Source: VBDM01 sp049802235 (GTDB taxonomy: Bacteria > Pseudomonadota > Gammaproteobacteria > Burkholderiales > SG8-39). Taken from it: a stretch of DNA of 64,000 nucleotides. Each line of letters begins with the position of its first letter. Position 1 is the first letter of the stretch. Location of the stretch: positions 1 through 64,000 of the forward strand of contig JBARMB010000037.1 of assembly GCA_049802235.1 (NCBI GenBank), read 5' to 3'. A program made the position numbers and the translations under genes. Below the pieces are notes generated by a model. The model worked only from the letters and a program-made list of their open reading frames with translations, did no database searches and was not told the DNA's origin. Positions 8,687 through 18,814 of this stretch are shown here, piece after piece.

Positions 8687-9448
8687 ATGAAATATCACTA
8701 CGTCTGGCTGATCTGGTCGAGCGCGTTTCTGCTGCCGTGGATCGCGCTCTACCTGGCTGCCCCCGCTCACCGCCGGGTGATGTGGCGCGCGAGTCTCGCC
8801 ACGTCGCTGCTCGGTGTCACCGAGCCGCTTTACGTTCCCGCGTACTGGAATCCGCCCAGCCTGTTCGATCTTGCCCAGCGGACCCGCTTCGATATCGAAA
8901 GTCTCGTTTTCTGCTTCGCGATCGGCGGCATCGGCGCGATTCTCTACAACGTCATCACTGGGCAGGATCTGGTCCCGGTGAGCGATGCGGAAAAGCGGCA
9001 GTCCCGTCATCGCTTCCACCCGGTTGCGCTACTGGCTCCCTACGTCTTGTTCGTTCCGCTCTACTTCCTGCCCTGGAATCCGATCTATCCTTCGATCGTG
9101 TGCCTCGTGATCGGCGCCGCAGCGGCGGTGATCTGCCGGCCGGACCTCAAGTGGAAGACGTTCGTCGGCGGTTTTCTGTTTCTGGGGCTGTACGCGCTCT
9201 TGATGCTCGGGTTGCGCTGGTTCGCGCACGGCTACATCGAGCAGGTATGGAATCTGCCGGCGTTGAGCGGGGTGACGATTTACGGAATTCCGCTCGAAGA
9301 ACTTCTGTTCGGATTTGCGTTTGGCCTGTACTGGACCGGGGTGTACGAGCACTTCACCTGGAACCGCAGCCTCGCCCATTCGGCGGGGCGTACGGATCGT
9401 GCCCCGGGGCGTCCTCGCCCTGTTCCTGAACAATGGGGACCAGAATGA
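8687..9448 (+). CDS. Lycopene-cyclase-domain (CarR-like) membrane protein
   Basis: This 253-residue polytopic protein has two related halves. Each carries hallmarks of the CarR/CrtYc-type lycopene cyclase domain (TIGR03462): a WIAL...EPLYVPAYWNPPSLFDL stretch with DIES in the first half, and PLEELLFGFAFGLYW with a following VYEH in the second. No carotenoid synthase or desaturase gene is present in the window, so cyclisation of lycopene is not assured. The 24-bp gap to copA and the ATGA overlap with the next gene tie it to the metal island. An isoprenoid, quinone or membrane-lipid substrate is possible. Confidence 0.8.
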   Translation: MKYHYVWLIWSSAFLLPWIALYLAAPAHRRVMWRASLATSLLGVTEPLYVPAYWNPPSLFDLAQRTRFDIESLVFCFAIGGIGAILYNVITGQDLVPVSDAEKRQSRHRFHPVALLAPYVLFVPLYFLPWNPIYPSIVCLVIGAAAAVICRPDLKWKTFVGGFLFLGLYALLMLGLRWFAHGYIEQVWNLPALSGVTIYGIPLEELLFGFAFGLYWTGVYEHFTWNRSLAHSAGRTDRAPGRPRPVPEQWGPE

Positions 9449-9909
9449 ATGCGCGCATTGCTGCGTTGCCTCCGGCCGGATGGGGAGTGACCGCCTTCCT
9501 CGCAATGATGTCCGTGTATTTCGGAATCCTCACGCTGGTGTCCGGCTGGCGCTTCGCTGCAGGCCAGTTTTCCGACTTCTGGTATTTCATCCTGCCGCTG
9601 GGCGCAGGCTTCGGCGTTCAGGTCGCGCTTTATGTTCGCCTGCGGCAGCTGATCAGCGGCTCCAGGAAATCAAGCGCCGTGATCGCGGCGTCCGGCACGA
9701 CATCCACCGCGGCGATGATCTCCTGCTGCGCCCATTACCTGGCCAACGTCGCTCCGATCATCGGCGCGACAGGGTTGGTGACTTTGGCCGCCCAATACCA
9801 GGTCGAGTTCTTCTGGGTTGGCCTGCTGTTCAGCGGCGCGGGCATCGCCTACGTCGGCGCCAGACTCCTCAACGCGAAGAGGGAGCACGCCAAATGCGTC
9901 ACCACCTGA
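9445..9909 (+). CDS. Four-helix membrane protein with Cys-Cys-His motif, function unknown
   Basis: This 154-residue protein is predicted to have four transmembrane helices. The third contains an SCCAHYLANVAPIIG motif, an intramembrane Cys-Cys-x-His cluster that looks suited to bind Cu(I) or heme. No named family is recognised. The start at 9445 is chosen because ATG overlaps the previous stop (9445-9448); an in-frame ATG at 9433 would add four residues. The gene also overlaps the next one by 16 bp, so three consecutive genes (8687-10298) are translationally linked. Confidence 0.75.
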   Translation: MNARIAALPPAGWGVTAFLAMMSVYFGILTLVSGWRFAAGQFSDFWYFILPLGAGFGVQVALYVRLRQLISGSRKSSAVIAASGTTSTAAMISCCAHYLANVAPIIGATGLVTLAAQYQVEFFWVGLLFSGAGIAYVGARLLNAKREHAKCVTT

Positions 9910-10298
9910 TCCTGCCCATCTTCGGGTTTTTCGCCTGGGCCCTGGTCACCGGCGGCGCAGGAGCGGCGCCGGATTTGTCCCCCCAGTCGACTTCGGCATC
10001 CGGTGTGACGGTGAAAGCGACCCCGAAAAGCGGGTCCGGAAACGCGTGGGAATTCGAAATCGTCTTCGACACGCATTCCCAGGATCTGAGCGACGATTTG
10101 ACGCAGAGCGCGGTATTGATCGTCGGCAGCGGGGCCAGGTACTCGCCACTGGAATGGCGGGGAGACCCTCCCGGAGGGCACCACCGGAAGGGCGTGTTGC
10201 GCTTTGACGCGGTGACGCCGGCGCCCGACCGTATTGAACTCAGAATCCAGCGTTCCGGCGAGCCGTCGGCGCGCATTTATCGCTGGCAAGTCCGGTAG
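9894..10298 (+). CDS. Exported small protein, conserved-looking, function unknown
   Basis: This 134-residue protein has a signal peptide at residues 1-25 (cleavage near GAGAAPD) and a mature part that looks like a single all-beta domain. WEFEIVFDTHSQDLSDDL and GGHHRKGVLRF are distinctive segments, with adjacent histidines that could bind metal. I do not recognise a characterised function. Its ATG lies inside the preceding gene (16-bp overlap), which suggests coupled expression and a periplasmic partner role for the Cys-Cys-His membrane protein. Confidence 0.75.
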   Translation: MRHHLILPIFGFFAWALVTGGAGAAPDLSPQSTSASGVTVKATPKSGSGNAWEFEIVFDTHSQDLSDDLTQSAVLIVGSGARYSPLEWRGDPPGGHHRKGVLRFDAVTPAPDRIELRIQRSGEPSARIYRWQVR

Positions 10299-10338
10299 AA
10301 AACGCATATCTGCATTGGATCCGGAAAGGAGAACAGCC

Positions 10339-10614
10339 ATGAATCACCATTCCGAGCCTGAGCGCGCCCCGTCGAATTCGGCGGGCAAGTATTTATTGAT
10401 CGCCTTTCTCGTGGTCGCCGGCTTTTTCCTTGTCACCGAGCATCGCGCGCACCTGTTCGGAATTCTTCCCTATCTGCTGCTCGCCGCGTGCCCTCTCATG
10501 CATTTCTTCGGGCATGGCCACGGTGGTCATGGTAGGCACGGCGAGAAGGAAAGCAAATCCGGGCAGAGGGCCGGCGATAAGCCTCCCGAGCCCCCTGAGC
10601 ATCCTCGTCATTAG
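10339..10614 (+). CDS. DUF2933-like small membrane protein with His-rich tail
   Basis: This 91-residue protein has two hydrophobic segments (about 17-34 and 40-58). ACPLMHFFGHGHGGHGRHG follows, a His/Gly-rich tail typical of DUF2933 proteins found beside copper and multi-metal efflux genes. The histidines likely bind metal ions at the membrane surface. ATG at 10339 follows a good AAAGGAGA site at 10325-10332; the longer frame upstream overlaps the preceding gene and is not used. Confidence 0.85.
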   Translation: MNHHSEPERAPSNSAGKYLLIAFLVVAGFFLVTEHRAHLFGILPYLLLAACPLMHFFGHGHGGHGRHGEKESKSGQRAGDKPPEPPEHPRH

Positions 10615-10635
10615 CCGACAAAAGGGGAATTGATC

Positions 10636-11301
10636 ATGGAACCTTCAGATGCAGCACCCGCTTACGGTCTCTGGTCGCTGGTGATCATCAACTCGCTGGT
10701 GTTCATCATCTTCGCGTTCAGCTTCGCGAAACCGCAGAATCCTCGCGACTGGCGCTCCTTCGGCGCCTTCTCGGCTTTCATCGTCGCGCTGTTTACGGAG
10801 ATGTACGGGTACCCCCTCACGATTTATCTGCTCTCCGGATGGCTCTCCAGCCGCTTTCCCGGCGTGGACTGGCTGTCGCACGATGCGGGACATCTGCTGG
10901 AAATGGTGTTTGGCTGGAAGGCCAATCCGCATTTCGGCCCGTTTCACCTGTTGAGCTTCGTGTTCATCGGCGGCGGGTTCTGGCTGCTCGCATCGGCGTG
11001 GAAGGTGCTCTACGAAGCACAGCGCACTCGTCGCTTGGCAACTTCCGGCGCCTACGCCCGTATCAGGCATCCCCAATACGCCGGATTTGTGCTGATCATG
11101 TCCGGATTTCTGTTGCAATGGCCGACGCTTGTCACGCTCGTAATGTTCCCGATTCTCGTGTTTATGTATGTCCGTCTTGCCCGCCGCGAGGAACAGGACG
11201 CAATCGCGGAATTCGGAGACGAATACCGCCGCTACATGGAGCAGACCCCGGCATTCTTTCCACGCCGGGCCGGGATTTTCCGGGATGGCCGCACAGGCTG
11301 A
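10636..11301 (+). CDS. ICMT-like (isoprenylcysteine carboxyl methyltransferase family) membrane protein
   Basis: This 221-residue integral membrane protein has a C-terminal half matching the ICMT/PEMT-type methyltransferase fold: TSGAYARIRHPQYAGF near residue 137 and the closing RREEQDAIAEFGDEYRRY, the SAM-binding region of the family. Bacterial members are frequent in metal-resistance islands, but their substrates are unknown. ATG at 10636 is preferred over TTG at 10630 because AAAGGGG lies eight bases upstream. It ends 13 bp before the RNase gene. Confidence 0.85.
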   Translation: MEPSDAAPAYGLWSLVIINSLVFIIFAFSFAKPQNPRDWRSFGAFSAFIVALFTEMYGYPLTIYLLSGWLSSRFPGVDWLSHDAGHLLEMVFGWKANPHFGPFHLLSFVFIGGGFWLLASAWKVLYEAQRTRRLATSGAYARIRHPQYAGFVLIMSGFLLQWPTLVTLVMFPILVFMYVRLARREEQDAIAEFGDEYRRYMEQTPAFFPRRAGIFRDGRTG

Positions 11302-11314
11302 GGCGACGCGCCAG

Positions 11315-12673
11315 ATGGAAATCCAGTTTCTCGGCGCAACCGGAACCGTCACCGGCTCCAAGTACCTGCTCGGCAGCGGCGCCACGAAGGTGCTTGTCGA
11401 TTGCGGGCTGTTCCAGGGATTCAAGCAACTGCGGCTGCGCAACTGGGCGCCGCTGCCGGTGAAGCCGGCCGCGCTCTCCGCGGTCATCCTCACCCACGCG
11501 CATCTCGACCACAGCGGCTATCTGCCGCTGCTGGTGCGAAACGGTTTCAACGGCAGGATCCATTGCAGCGAGGCGACTTACGATCTGTGCCGCATCCTGC
11601 TGCCCGACAGCGGCCGGCTGCAGGAGGAAGAAGCGGAATACGCCAACCGCCGCGGATTTTCCAAACACACGCCGGCGCTGCCGCTGTACACCGAGGAAGA
11701 CGCCCGGCGCTCGCTCGAGCATTTTTCTCCGCTCGGCTTCGGGCGCGAACTCGACCTCGGCAGCCTGCGCGCCAAGCTCATTCCGGCCGGGCACATCCTC
11801 GGCGCCGCGGTCGTCTCGCTCACCGACGGCGCGCGCAGCGTGGTTTTCTCCGGCGATCTCGGCCGGCCGCACGATCTCATCATGGTCGCGCCCGCCGTCG
11901 TTCGCGGCGCCGACTACCTGGTGGTCGAATCGACTTACGGCGACCGGCGCCACGACCCCGAGGACCCGCGCGTGAAGCTCGGGGACGTCATCCGCCGCAC
12001 CGTGGCGCGGGGCGGCGTCGTCGTCATGCCGTCATTCGCCGTCGGCCGGGCGCAGGCGCTGCTCTATTACATTCACCTGCTGAAATCCGAGGGGGCTATC
12101 CCGGCCGATCTCCCGGTGTACCTCAACAGCCCGATGGCGGTGGACGCGACTGAGATCTATCTCAAGCACCGCAGCGAGCATCGCCTGACGCACGAGCAGT
12201 GCCGGGCGATGTGCCAAGGGGTGACCATCGTCAACACGCCCGAGGAGTCGAAACGGCTGAACCAGAAGAAGAGCCCGATGATCGTGATTGCCGCAAGCGG
12301 CATGGCGACGGGCGGCCGCGTCGTGCATCACCTGGAAGCGTTCGCGCCCGATGCGCGCAACAGCATCCTGTTCTCCGGCTTCCAGGCCGGCGGCACGCGC
12401 GGCGCGACCATTCTCTCGGGCGCGGGTTCGGTGAAGATCCACGGCGAGTACGTGCCGATCCGCGCCGAGGTCGCGATCATCAACAATCTTTCCGCGCACG
12501 CCGACTGCGCCGAGATCCTGGACTGGCTGAAGAATTTCGAGAAACCGCCGCGCGAGACCTTCGTCACGCACGGGGAACCCGCGGCGGCCGACGCGCTGCG
12601 CCACCGCATCGAAGAGGAGCTTCACTGGCGCGCGCGCGTGCCCGACTACCTCGAGAGCGTGACCTTGACATGA
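11315..12673 (+). CDS. Metallo-beta-lactamase/beta-CASP ribonuclease
   Basis: This 452-residue cytoplasmic zinc-dependent RNase belongs to the YSH1/CPSF-like bacterial group. The metal-binding motif HAHLDHSG begins at residue 61. A beta-CASP insertion and C-terminal RNA-specificity motifs follow (SGMATGGRVVHHL, HADCAEILDWL, FVTHGEPAAADAL). The N-terminus MEIQFLGATGTVTGSKYLL is the usual family start. An in-frame ATG at 11285 overlaps the upstream gene but lacks a ribosome site. The stop overlaps the AMP phosphorylase start (ATGA, 12670-12673), which suggests that RNA breakdown products feed the next enzyme. Confidence 0.92.
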   Translation: MEIQFLGATGTVTGSKYLLGSGATKVLVDCGLFQGFKQLRLRNWAPLPVKPAALSAVILTHAHLDHSGYLPLLVRNGFNGRIHCSEATYDLCRILLPDSGRLQEEEAEYANRRGFSKHTPALPLYTEEDARRSLEHFSPLGFGRELDLGSLRAKLIPAGHILGAAVVSLTDGARSVVFSGDLGRPHDLIMVAPAVVRGADYLVVESTYGDRRHDPEDPRVKLGDVIRRTVARGGVVVMPSFAVGRAQALLYYIHLLKSEGAIPADLPVYLNSPMAVDATEIYLKHRSEHRLTHEQCRAMCQGVTIVNTPEESKRLNQKKSPMIVIAASGMATGGRVVHHLEAFAPDARNSILFSGFQAGGTRGATILSGAGSVKIHGEYVPIRAEVAIINNLSAHADCAEILDWLKNFEKPPRETFVTHGEPAAADALRHRIEEELHWRARVPDYLESVTLT

Positions 12674-14184
12674 CGGCATCCCATCGCAATTCCCTCAAGC
12701 TGCGCTATCTGGGGATCGACACTTACCAGCACCACGTCGTCTTCATGCGCAGCGACTGCCACATCTGCCGCTCCGAGGGCTTCAGCGCGCAGTCGCGCGT
12801 GGAAGTCAGGCTGGGGGAGCGCTCGATCATCGCCACCGTCAATGTCGTTCACGACCACCTGTTTGCCGGGGGCGAGGGCAGCCTCTCCGAGTCGGCCTGG
12901 CACGCGCTGGGCGCAAAGCCCGGGGACGAGATCGTGCTTTCGCACGCGGCGCCGGTCGAATCGCTGAGACACCTGCGCGGCAAGGTCTACGGCAAGCCGC
13001 TCGACGACGAGGCGATGATCGAGATCGTGCGCGACATCACCGCGGGACGCTATTCGGATCTGCATCTTTCGGCCTTCATCACCGCCTGCGCCGGCAACCA
13101 TCTGGATGTCGCCGAGACGGTGGCGCTGACCCGCGCCATGGTCGCCGTCGGCGAGCGCATGCGCTGGCCGGATGCGCCGGTGGTCGACAAGCACTGTGTC
13201 GGCGGTCTGCCGGGTAACCGCACCACGCCGATCGTGGTCGCGATCGCGGCGGCGAACGGCCTTACCATCCCGAAGACCTCCTCGCGCGCCATCACCTCGC
13301 CCGCCGGCACCGCCGACACGATGGAGATGCTGGCGCCCGTGAACCTGGACATCCATGCCATGCGGCGCGTCGTGGAAAAGGAGGGCGGCTGCGTCGTCTG
13401 GGGCGGGTCGGCGCGGCTGAGCCCCGCCGACGACGTGCTGATCCGTGTCGAGCGCCCGCTCGAGTTCGACAGCGAAGGACAGTTGATTGCTTCGGTATTG
13501 TCGAAAAAAGTTGCGGCCGGCTCGACCCACGTCGTCGTTGACATGCCCGTCGGGCCCACCGCCAAGGTCCGTTCCGGCGAAGCGGCGGCGTTCCTGCGCG
13601 GCCGGTTCGAGGAAGTCGGGCGCGCCGTGGGCTTGTCGGTGCGCGTGGTCGTGACCGACGGCAGCCAGCCGGTCGGACGCGGCATCGGCCCGGCGCTCGA
13701 GGCGCGCGACGTTCTCGCGGTGCTGAAAGGCGAGCAAGGCGCGCCAGCCGACCTGCGCCAGCGCGCGCTCCTTCTCGCCGGCCTGCTGCTTGAATTCTCG
13801 CACAGCGTTCCGCGCGGCATGGGGTTGCAGCAGGCCGAGCTGTCGCTCGAAGACGGCAGCGCCTGGCGCAAGTTCCAGGCGATCTGCGAAGCGCAGGGCG
13901 GCATGCGCTCGCCGCCCAAGGCGGCGCACACCGACTGGATATGCGCCGAGCGCGCCGGGCGCGTCGTCGCCATCGACAATCGCCGGCTGGCCCGCGTCGC
14001 CAAGCTCGCCGGCGCGCCCAAGGCGCCTGCCGCCGGCGTCGAATTTCTCGCGCCGCTCGGAACCGTGGTCGAGCAGGGCCAGCCGTTGTTCGTGCTGCAC
14101 GCCGAAGCGCACGGCGAGCTTCACTACGCGCTCGACTATGTCAACAGCCAGCCGGACATCATGACGCTGGGGGAGATGCAGTGA
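12670..14184 (+). CDS. AMP phosphorylase / thymidine-phosphorylase family (archaeal type)
   Basis: This 504-residue enzyme belongs to the TIGR02645 group. The archaeal member performs NMP + Pi = base + ribose 1,5-bisphosphate. An extra N-terminal domain (about 1-90) precedes the phosphorylase core, with DKHCVGGLPGNRTTP starting at 173 and SRAITSPAGTADTMEML after it. The length and N-terminal domain distinguish it from bacterial DeoA (about 440 residues). It is translationally coupled to the RNase before it (ATGA) and the PRPP synthetase after it (GTGA). AMP as substrate is inferred from the family, not shown here. Confidence 0.9.
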   Translation: MTASHRNSLKLRYLGIDTYQHHVVFMRSDCHICRSEGFSAQSRVEVRLGERSIIATVNVVHDHLFAGGEGSLSESAWHALGAKPGDEIVLSHAAPVESLRHLRGKVYGKPLDDEAMIEIVRDITAGRYSDLHLSAFITACAGNHLDVAETVALTRAMVAVGERMRWPDAPVVDKHCVGGLPGNRTTPIVVAIAAANGLTIPKTSSRAITSPAGTADTMEMLAPVNLDIHAMRRVVEKEGGCVVWGGSARLSPADDVLIRVERPLEFDSEGQLIASVLSKKVAAGSTHVVVDMPVGPTAKVRSGEAAAFLRGRFEEVGRAVGLSVRVVVTDGSQPVGRGIGPALEARDVLAVLKGEQGAPADLRQRALLLAGLLLEFSHSVPRGMGLQQAELSLEDGSAWRKFQAICEAQGGMRSPPKAAHTDWICAERAGRVVAIDNRRLARVAKLAGAPKAPAAGVEFLAPLGTVVEQGQPLFVLHAEAHGELHYALDYVNSQPDIMTLGEMQ

Positions 14185-15068
14185 CCACAATGGTATTCGG
14201 CTTTCCCGGTCATGACGAGCTTACCGCCACGCTCATCGGGCGGCTCGGCGGCTCGCGCGGCGAGCTGGAGCTGCGCCGGTTTCCAGACGGCGAATGCTAC
14301 GTGCGGCTAGCCACGCCGGTCGCCGGTCGCACGGTGGTTCTCGCCTGCGGCCTGCATCGCGCCGATGAAAGGCTGCTGCCGCTCCTGTTTGCCGCCGCCG
14401 CGGCAAAGGAGCTGGGCGCGGCGAGCGTGGGCATCGTCGCACCTTATCTCGGCTATCTGCGCCAGGACAAACGCTTTCAGCCGGGCGAGGCGGTGACTTC
14501 GGCGACGTTCGCGAAAATCGTATCCGGATTTGCCGACTGGCTGGTGACGGTCGATCCGCATCTGCACCGCTACCGCGCGCTCGGCGAGATCTATTCGATG
14601 CGGACCGCGATCGTGCACGCCGCCGCGGCATTGTCCGCCTGGATTCGCGCCCAGGTCGGCGTGCCGCTTCTGGTCGGCCCGGATGCCGAGAGCGAGCAGT
14701 GGGTCGCCGAAGTCGCCCGTGGCGCAGACGCGCCTTACCTCGTCATGCAAAAGAACCGCCGCGGCGATCGCGACGTCGAGGTGACGGCGCCGGGGATCGA
14801 AGCCCATGGCGGCCGCACGCCGGTGCTGGTCGATGACATCATCTCGACCGCGGGCACCATGATCGCAGCCGTGCGCCACCTTCGGCGCCTGGGCATGCCG
14901 GCGCCGGTGTGCATCGGCGTGCACGCGATTTTCGCGGACGACGCCTATGCCGAGCTGAAGGCGGCCGGCGCGGCACGGGTCGTCACCTGCAACACCATTG
15001 CGCACGCGTCGAACGCCATCGATCTGAACGGCGCCATCGCCGACCGCGTCGCAGAGCTGGCGCAATGA
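14181..15068 (+). CDS. prs: Ribose-phosphate diphosphokinase (PRPP synthetase), short form
   Basis: This 295-residue enzyme would form PRPP + AMP from ribose 5-phosphate and ATP. FPDGECYVRL, APYLGYLRQDKRF, VDPHLHR (about 124) and the PRPP loop VLVDDIISTAGTM (about 215-227) are present. It is slightly shorter than housekeeping Prs (about 310-315), and its VDPHLHR replaces the VDLHADQ-like segment. It is therefore likely an accessory paralogue rather than the essential enzyme. GTG at 14181 overlaps the previous stop (GTGA); ATG at 14190 is an alternative. AMP released by this enzyme is a substrate for its neighbour. Confidence 0.9.
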   Translation: MTTMVFGFPGHDELTATLIGRLGGSRGELELRRFPDGECYVRLATPVAGRTVVLACGLHRADERLLPLLFAAAAAKELGAASVGIVAPYLGYLRQDKRFQPGEAVTSATFAKIVSGFADWLVTVDPHLHRYRALGEIYSMRTAIVHAAAALSAWIRAQVGVPLLVGPDAESEQWVAEVARGADAPYLVMQKNRRGDRDVEVTAPGIEAHGGRTPVLVDDIISTAGTMIAAVRHLRRLGMPAPVCIGVHAIFADDAYAELKAAGAARVVTCNTIAHASNAIDLNGAIADRVAELAQ

Positions 15069-15162
15069 ACCCACCGCGCGGCAGCGCACGCTGCGCCGGG
15101 GCGCATACAATGTAGCGAGGCTTGGCTCGGTACTTACTATTTCCAGGAAGCCGGGGTGAAGC

Positions 15163-16977
<1,815 letters not shown>

Positions 16978-17025
16978 CGAAGCGGACCGGGTCTCGCGCG
17001 CCGGGTTCCGGTCGGGAAAAGGCCG

Positions 17026-18636
17026 ATGGGGATCAACCTCGCGCAGTTGCTGCTCCGCAGCGCGCGCGCTTTCCCGCAGCAGACGGCGCTCGCGCGGGGT
17101 GCGCTCGCAACGGCGACCTACGCGGAGCTCGCGGCGCGCGTCGCCCGGCTCGCGGGCGGGCTGAGCGCGAACTTCGGGCTCCAGCGCGACGAGCGCGTGG
17201 CGCTGTTCATGAAAAATTGCCCGCAGTATGTCGAACTGCTGTTCGCCTGCTGGCACGCGGGCCTCACCGCGGTGCCGATCAACGCCAAGCTGCATCCGAG
17301 GGAGCTCGAATTCATCCTGCAGGACTGCGGCGCGCGTGCCTGCTTCGTCAGCGCCGATCTCGCCGGCGCGGTGGCGTCCATCGCCGCGGGGGCGCCGGCG
17401 CTCGAACGGGTGATCGATGTCGAGGGCGGCGATTACGCCGCGCTCTTCGGCGGGCCGGCGCCGGCGGCGGAGCGCGCCGCGGAGGACACCGCATGGCTGT
17501 TCTACACCAGCGGCACTACCGGCCGGCCGAAAGGCGTGATGCTCACGCACCGCAACCTGATGGCGATGACGCTCAACTATTTTTCCGACGTCGACGCGAT
17601 TGCGCCGGGCGACAGCATCCTGCACGCGGCGCCGATGTCGCACGGCTCCGGCCTCTACATCCTGCCGCACGTGGCGCACGCCGCGGTCAACGTCGTGCCG
17701 GAGTCGGGCGGGTTCGAGCCGGCGGAGATCTACGCCTTGATGCGGCATTTTGATGGCGTGACGATGTTCGCCGCGCCGACCATGGTGAAGCGTCTGGTCG
17801 ATTGCCCGACCGACGCCGACACGGCGAATCTCAAGACCCTCGTCTACGGCGGCGGGCCGATGTACGTCGCCGAATGCAGGCGCGCGATGCAGCGCTTCGG
17901 CTACAAGCTGGCGCAAATCTACGGCCAGGGAGAGTCGCCGATGACCATCACGGCGATGGGCAAGAGCCTGCACGCCGATACGTTGCATCCGCGCTACGAG
18001 CAGCGCCTCGCCTCGGTCGGCCTGCCGCAGACGGGAATCGAAGTCCGCATCGCCGCGAGCGGCGATCGTGAATCGGACGCGAACGGCGAGCGTGAATGGG
18101 CCGCGAACGGCGAGCGTGCATCGACCGATGTCAGCGAACTTCCGCTCCCCGCCGGCGAGATCGGCGAAGTGCTGGTGCGCGGCGACAGCGTGATGCGCGG
18201 CTACTGGAACGATCCCGCGGTCAGCGCGGAGGCGCTGCGCGGCGGCTGGCTGCACACCGGCGACATCGGCGCGCTCGATGAGGAAGGCTTTCTCACGCTC
18301 AAGGACCGCAGCAAGGACGTGATCATCTCCGGCGGCGCGAACATCTATCCGCGCGAGGTGGAGGAGGTGCTGCTGCGCCACCCGCTGATTGCCGAGGTCT
18401 CGGTGGTCGGGCAGCGCGACCCGGAGTGGGGCGAGAGCGTACTCGCCTTCGTGGTGGCGCGGGCCGGCGCGCGCATCGACACGGCGGAACTGGACCGGCT
18501 GTGCCTGGACCACATCGCGCGCTTCAAGCGGCCTAGGGCCTACCGTTTCCTCGACGCCCTGCCCAGGAACAACACCGGCAAGGTGCTCAAGGGCGAGTTG
18601 CGCAGACGCCTCCAGCCCGGGGGCGAATCCGGATAG
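17026..18636 (+). CDS. Acyl-CoA synthetase / AMP-dependent ligase
   Basis: This 536-residue ANL-superfamily enzyme activates a carboxylate with ATP and transfers it to CoA. The phosphate-binding loop YTSGTTGRPKGV starts near residue 160, YGQGESPMTIT near 302 and GWLHTGDIG near 406. The C-terminal NNTGKVLKGELRRRL carries the catalytic lysine. Fatty- or aromatic-acid specificity cannot be judged. A Glu/Asn/Arg-rich insert at about 346-368 is encoded by a 24-bp repeat. The last 87 bp plus 14 bp of downstream sequence recur at 26507-26607, and the stop is only seven bases from a tRNA-Asn fragment. Confidence 0.9.
   Translation: MGINLAQLLLRSARAFPQQTALARGALATATYAELAARVARLAGGLSANFGLQRDERVALFMKNCPQYVELLFACWHAGLTAVPINAKLHPRELEFILQDCGARACFVSADLAGAVASIAAGAPALERVIDVEGGDYAALFGGPAPAAERAAEDTAWLFYTSGTTGRPKGVMLTHRNLMAMTLNYFSDVDAIAPGDSILHAAPMSHGSGLYILPHVAHAAVNVVPESGGFEPAEIYALMRHFDGVTMFAAPTMVKRLVDCPTDADTANLKTLVYGGGPMYVAECRRAMQRFGYKLAQIYGQGESPMTITAMGKSLHADTLHPRYEQRLASVGLPQTGIEVRIAASGDRESDANGEREWAANGERASTDVSELPLPAGEIGEVLVRGDSVMRGYWNDPAVSAEALRGGWLHTGDIGALDEEGFLTLKDRSKDVIISGGANIYPREVEEVLLRHPLIAEVSVVGQRDPEWGESVLAFVVARAGARIDTAELDRLCLDHIARFKRPRAYRFLDALPRNNTGKVLKGELRRRLQPGGESG
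18061..18124 (+). repeat. 24-bp in-frame tandem repeat (2.6 copies) inside acyl-CoA synthetase
   Basis: Units start at 18061, 18085 and 18109. The first differs from the second at a few bases and the third is partial. GCGAACGGCGAGCGTG is identical at 18079-18094 and 18103-18118. The repeat encodes a hydrophilic loop (GEREWAAN-type units) that keeps frame, so copy-number change would lengthen or shorten a surface loop. Confidence 0.85.
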
Positions 18637-18650
18637 ACCGGATCGGACTG
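18550..18650 (+). repeat. 101-bp direct repeat, copy 1 (acyl-CoA synthetase 3' end)
   Basis: This segment aligns without gaps to 26507-26607 with seven mismatches. The last 32 bases, spanning the stop codon and untranslated sequence, are identical. The homology ends at CGGACTG, inside what would be the anticodon loop of the adjoining tRNA-Asn fragment. Confidence 0.9.
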
Positions 18651-18691
18651 TTAAACCGCAGGTCCCTGGTTCGAGCCCTGGTCGGGGAGCC
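18644..18691 (+). pseudogene. Degenerate 3' half of tRNA-Asn (anticodon GTT)
   Basis: The sequence runs CGGA-CTGTTAA-ACCG (anticodon arm, GTT at 18650-18652), then a variable loop AGGTC, a T-arm with GGTTCGAGCCC, and TCGGGGA-G-CC, the acceptor 3' strand. It matches the 3' half of bacterial tRNA-Asn. No D-arm or 5' acceptor strand lies upstream, where the acyl-CoA synthetase gene ends instead. The anticodon stem and T-stem carry mismatches and the terminal CCA reads CCG, so it is not functional. Such 3' fragments are typical scars of element integration into tRNA genes. Confidence 0.65.
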
Positions 18692-18814
18692 GACACTCAA
18701 TGCCTGCTATCGACCCCAAGCGGACATTCGCGAAGTCGGCTAAGGCGGCGTGCGATAGATCAGGATGCAGGAGTAATCGATCGCGCAGCCGAGGTAAATG
18801 ACGGGGTAGCGACA

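Noticed and set aside
6332..9019. 895-codon minus-strand ORF opposite copA
   Set aside because: Codon-bias shadow of the ATPase gene; no family resemblance.
18644..18691. Functional tRNA-Asn gene
   Set aside because: The 5' half, D-arm and acceptor partner are absent, stems contain mismatches and the terminal CCA is altered; kept only as a fragment.
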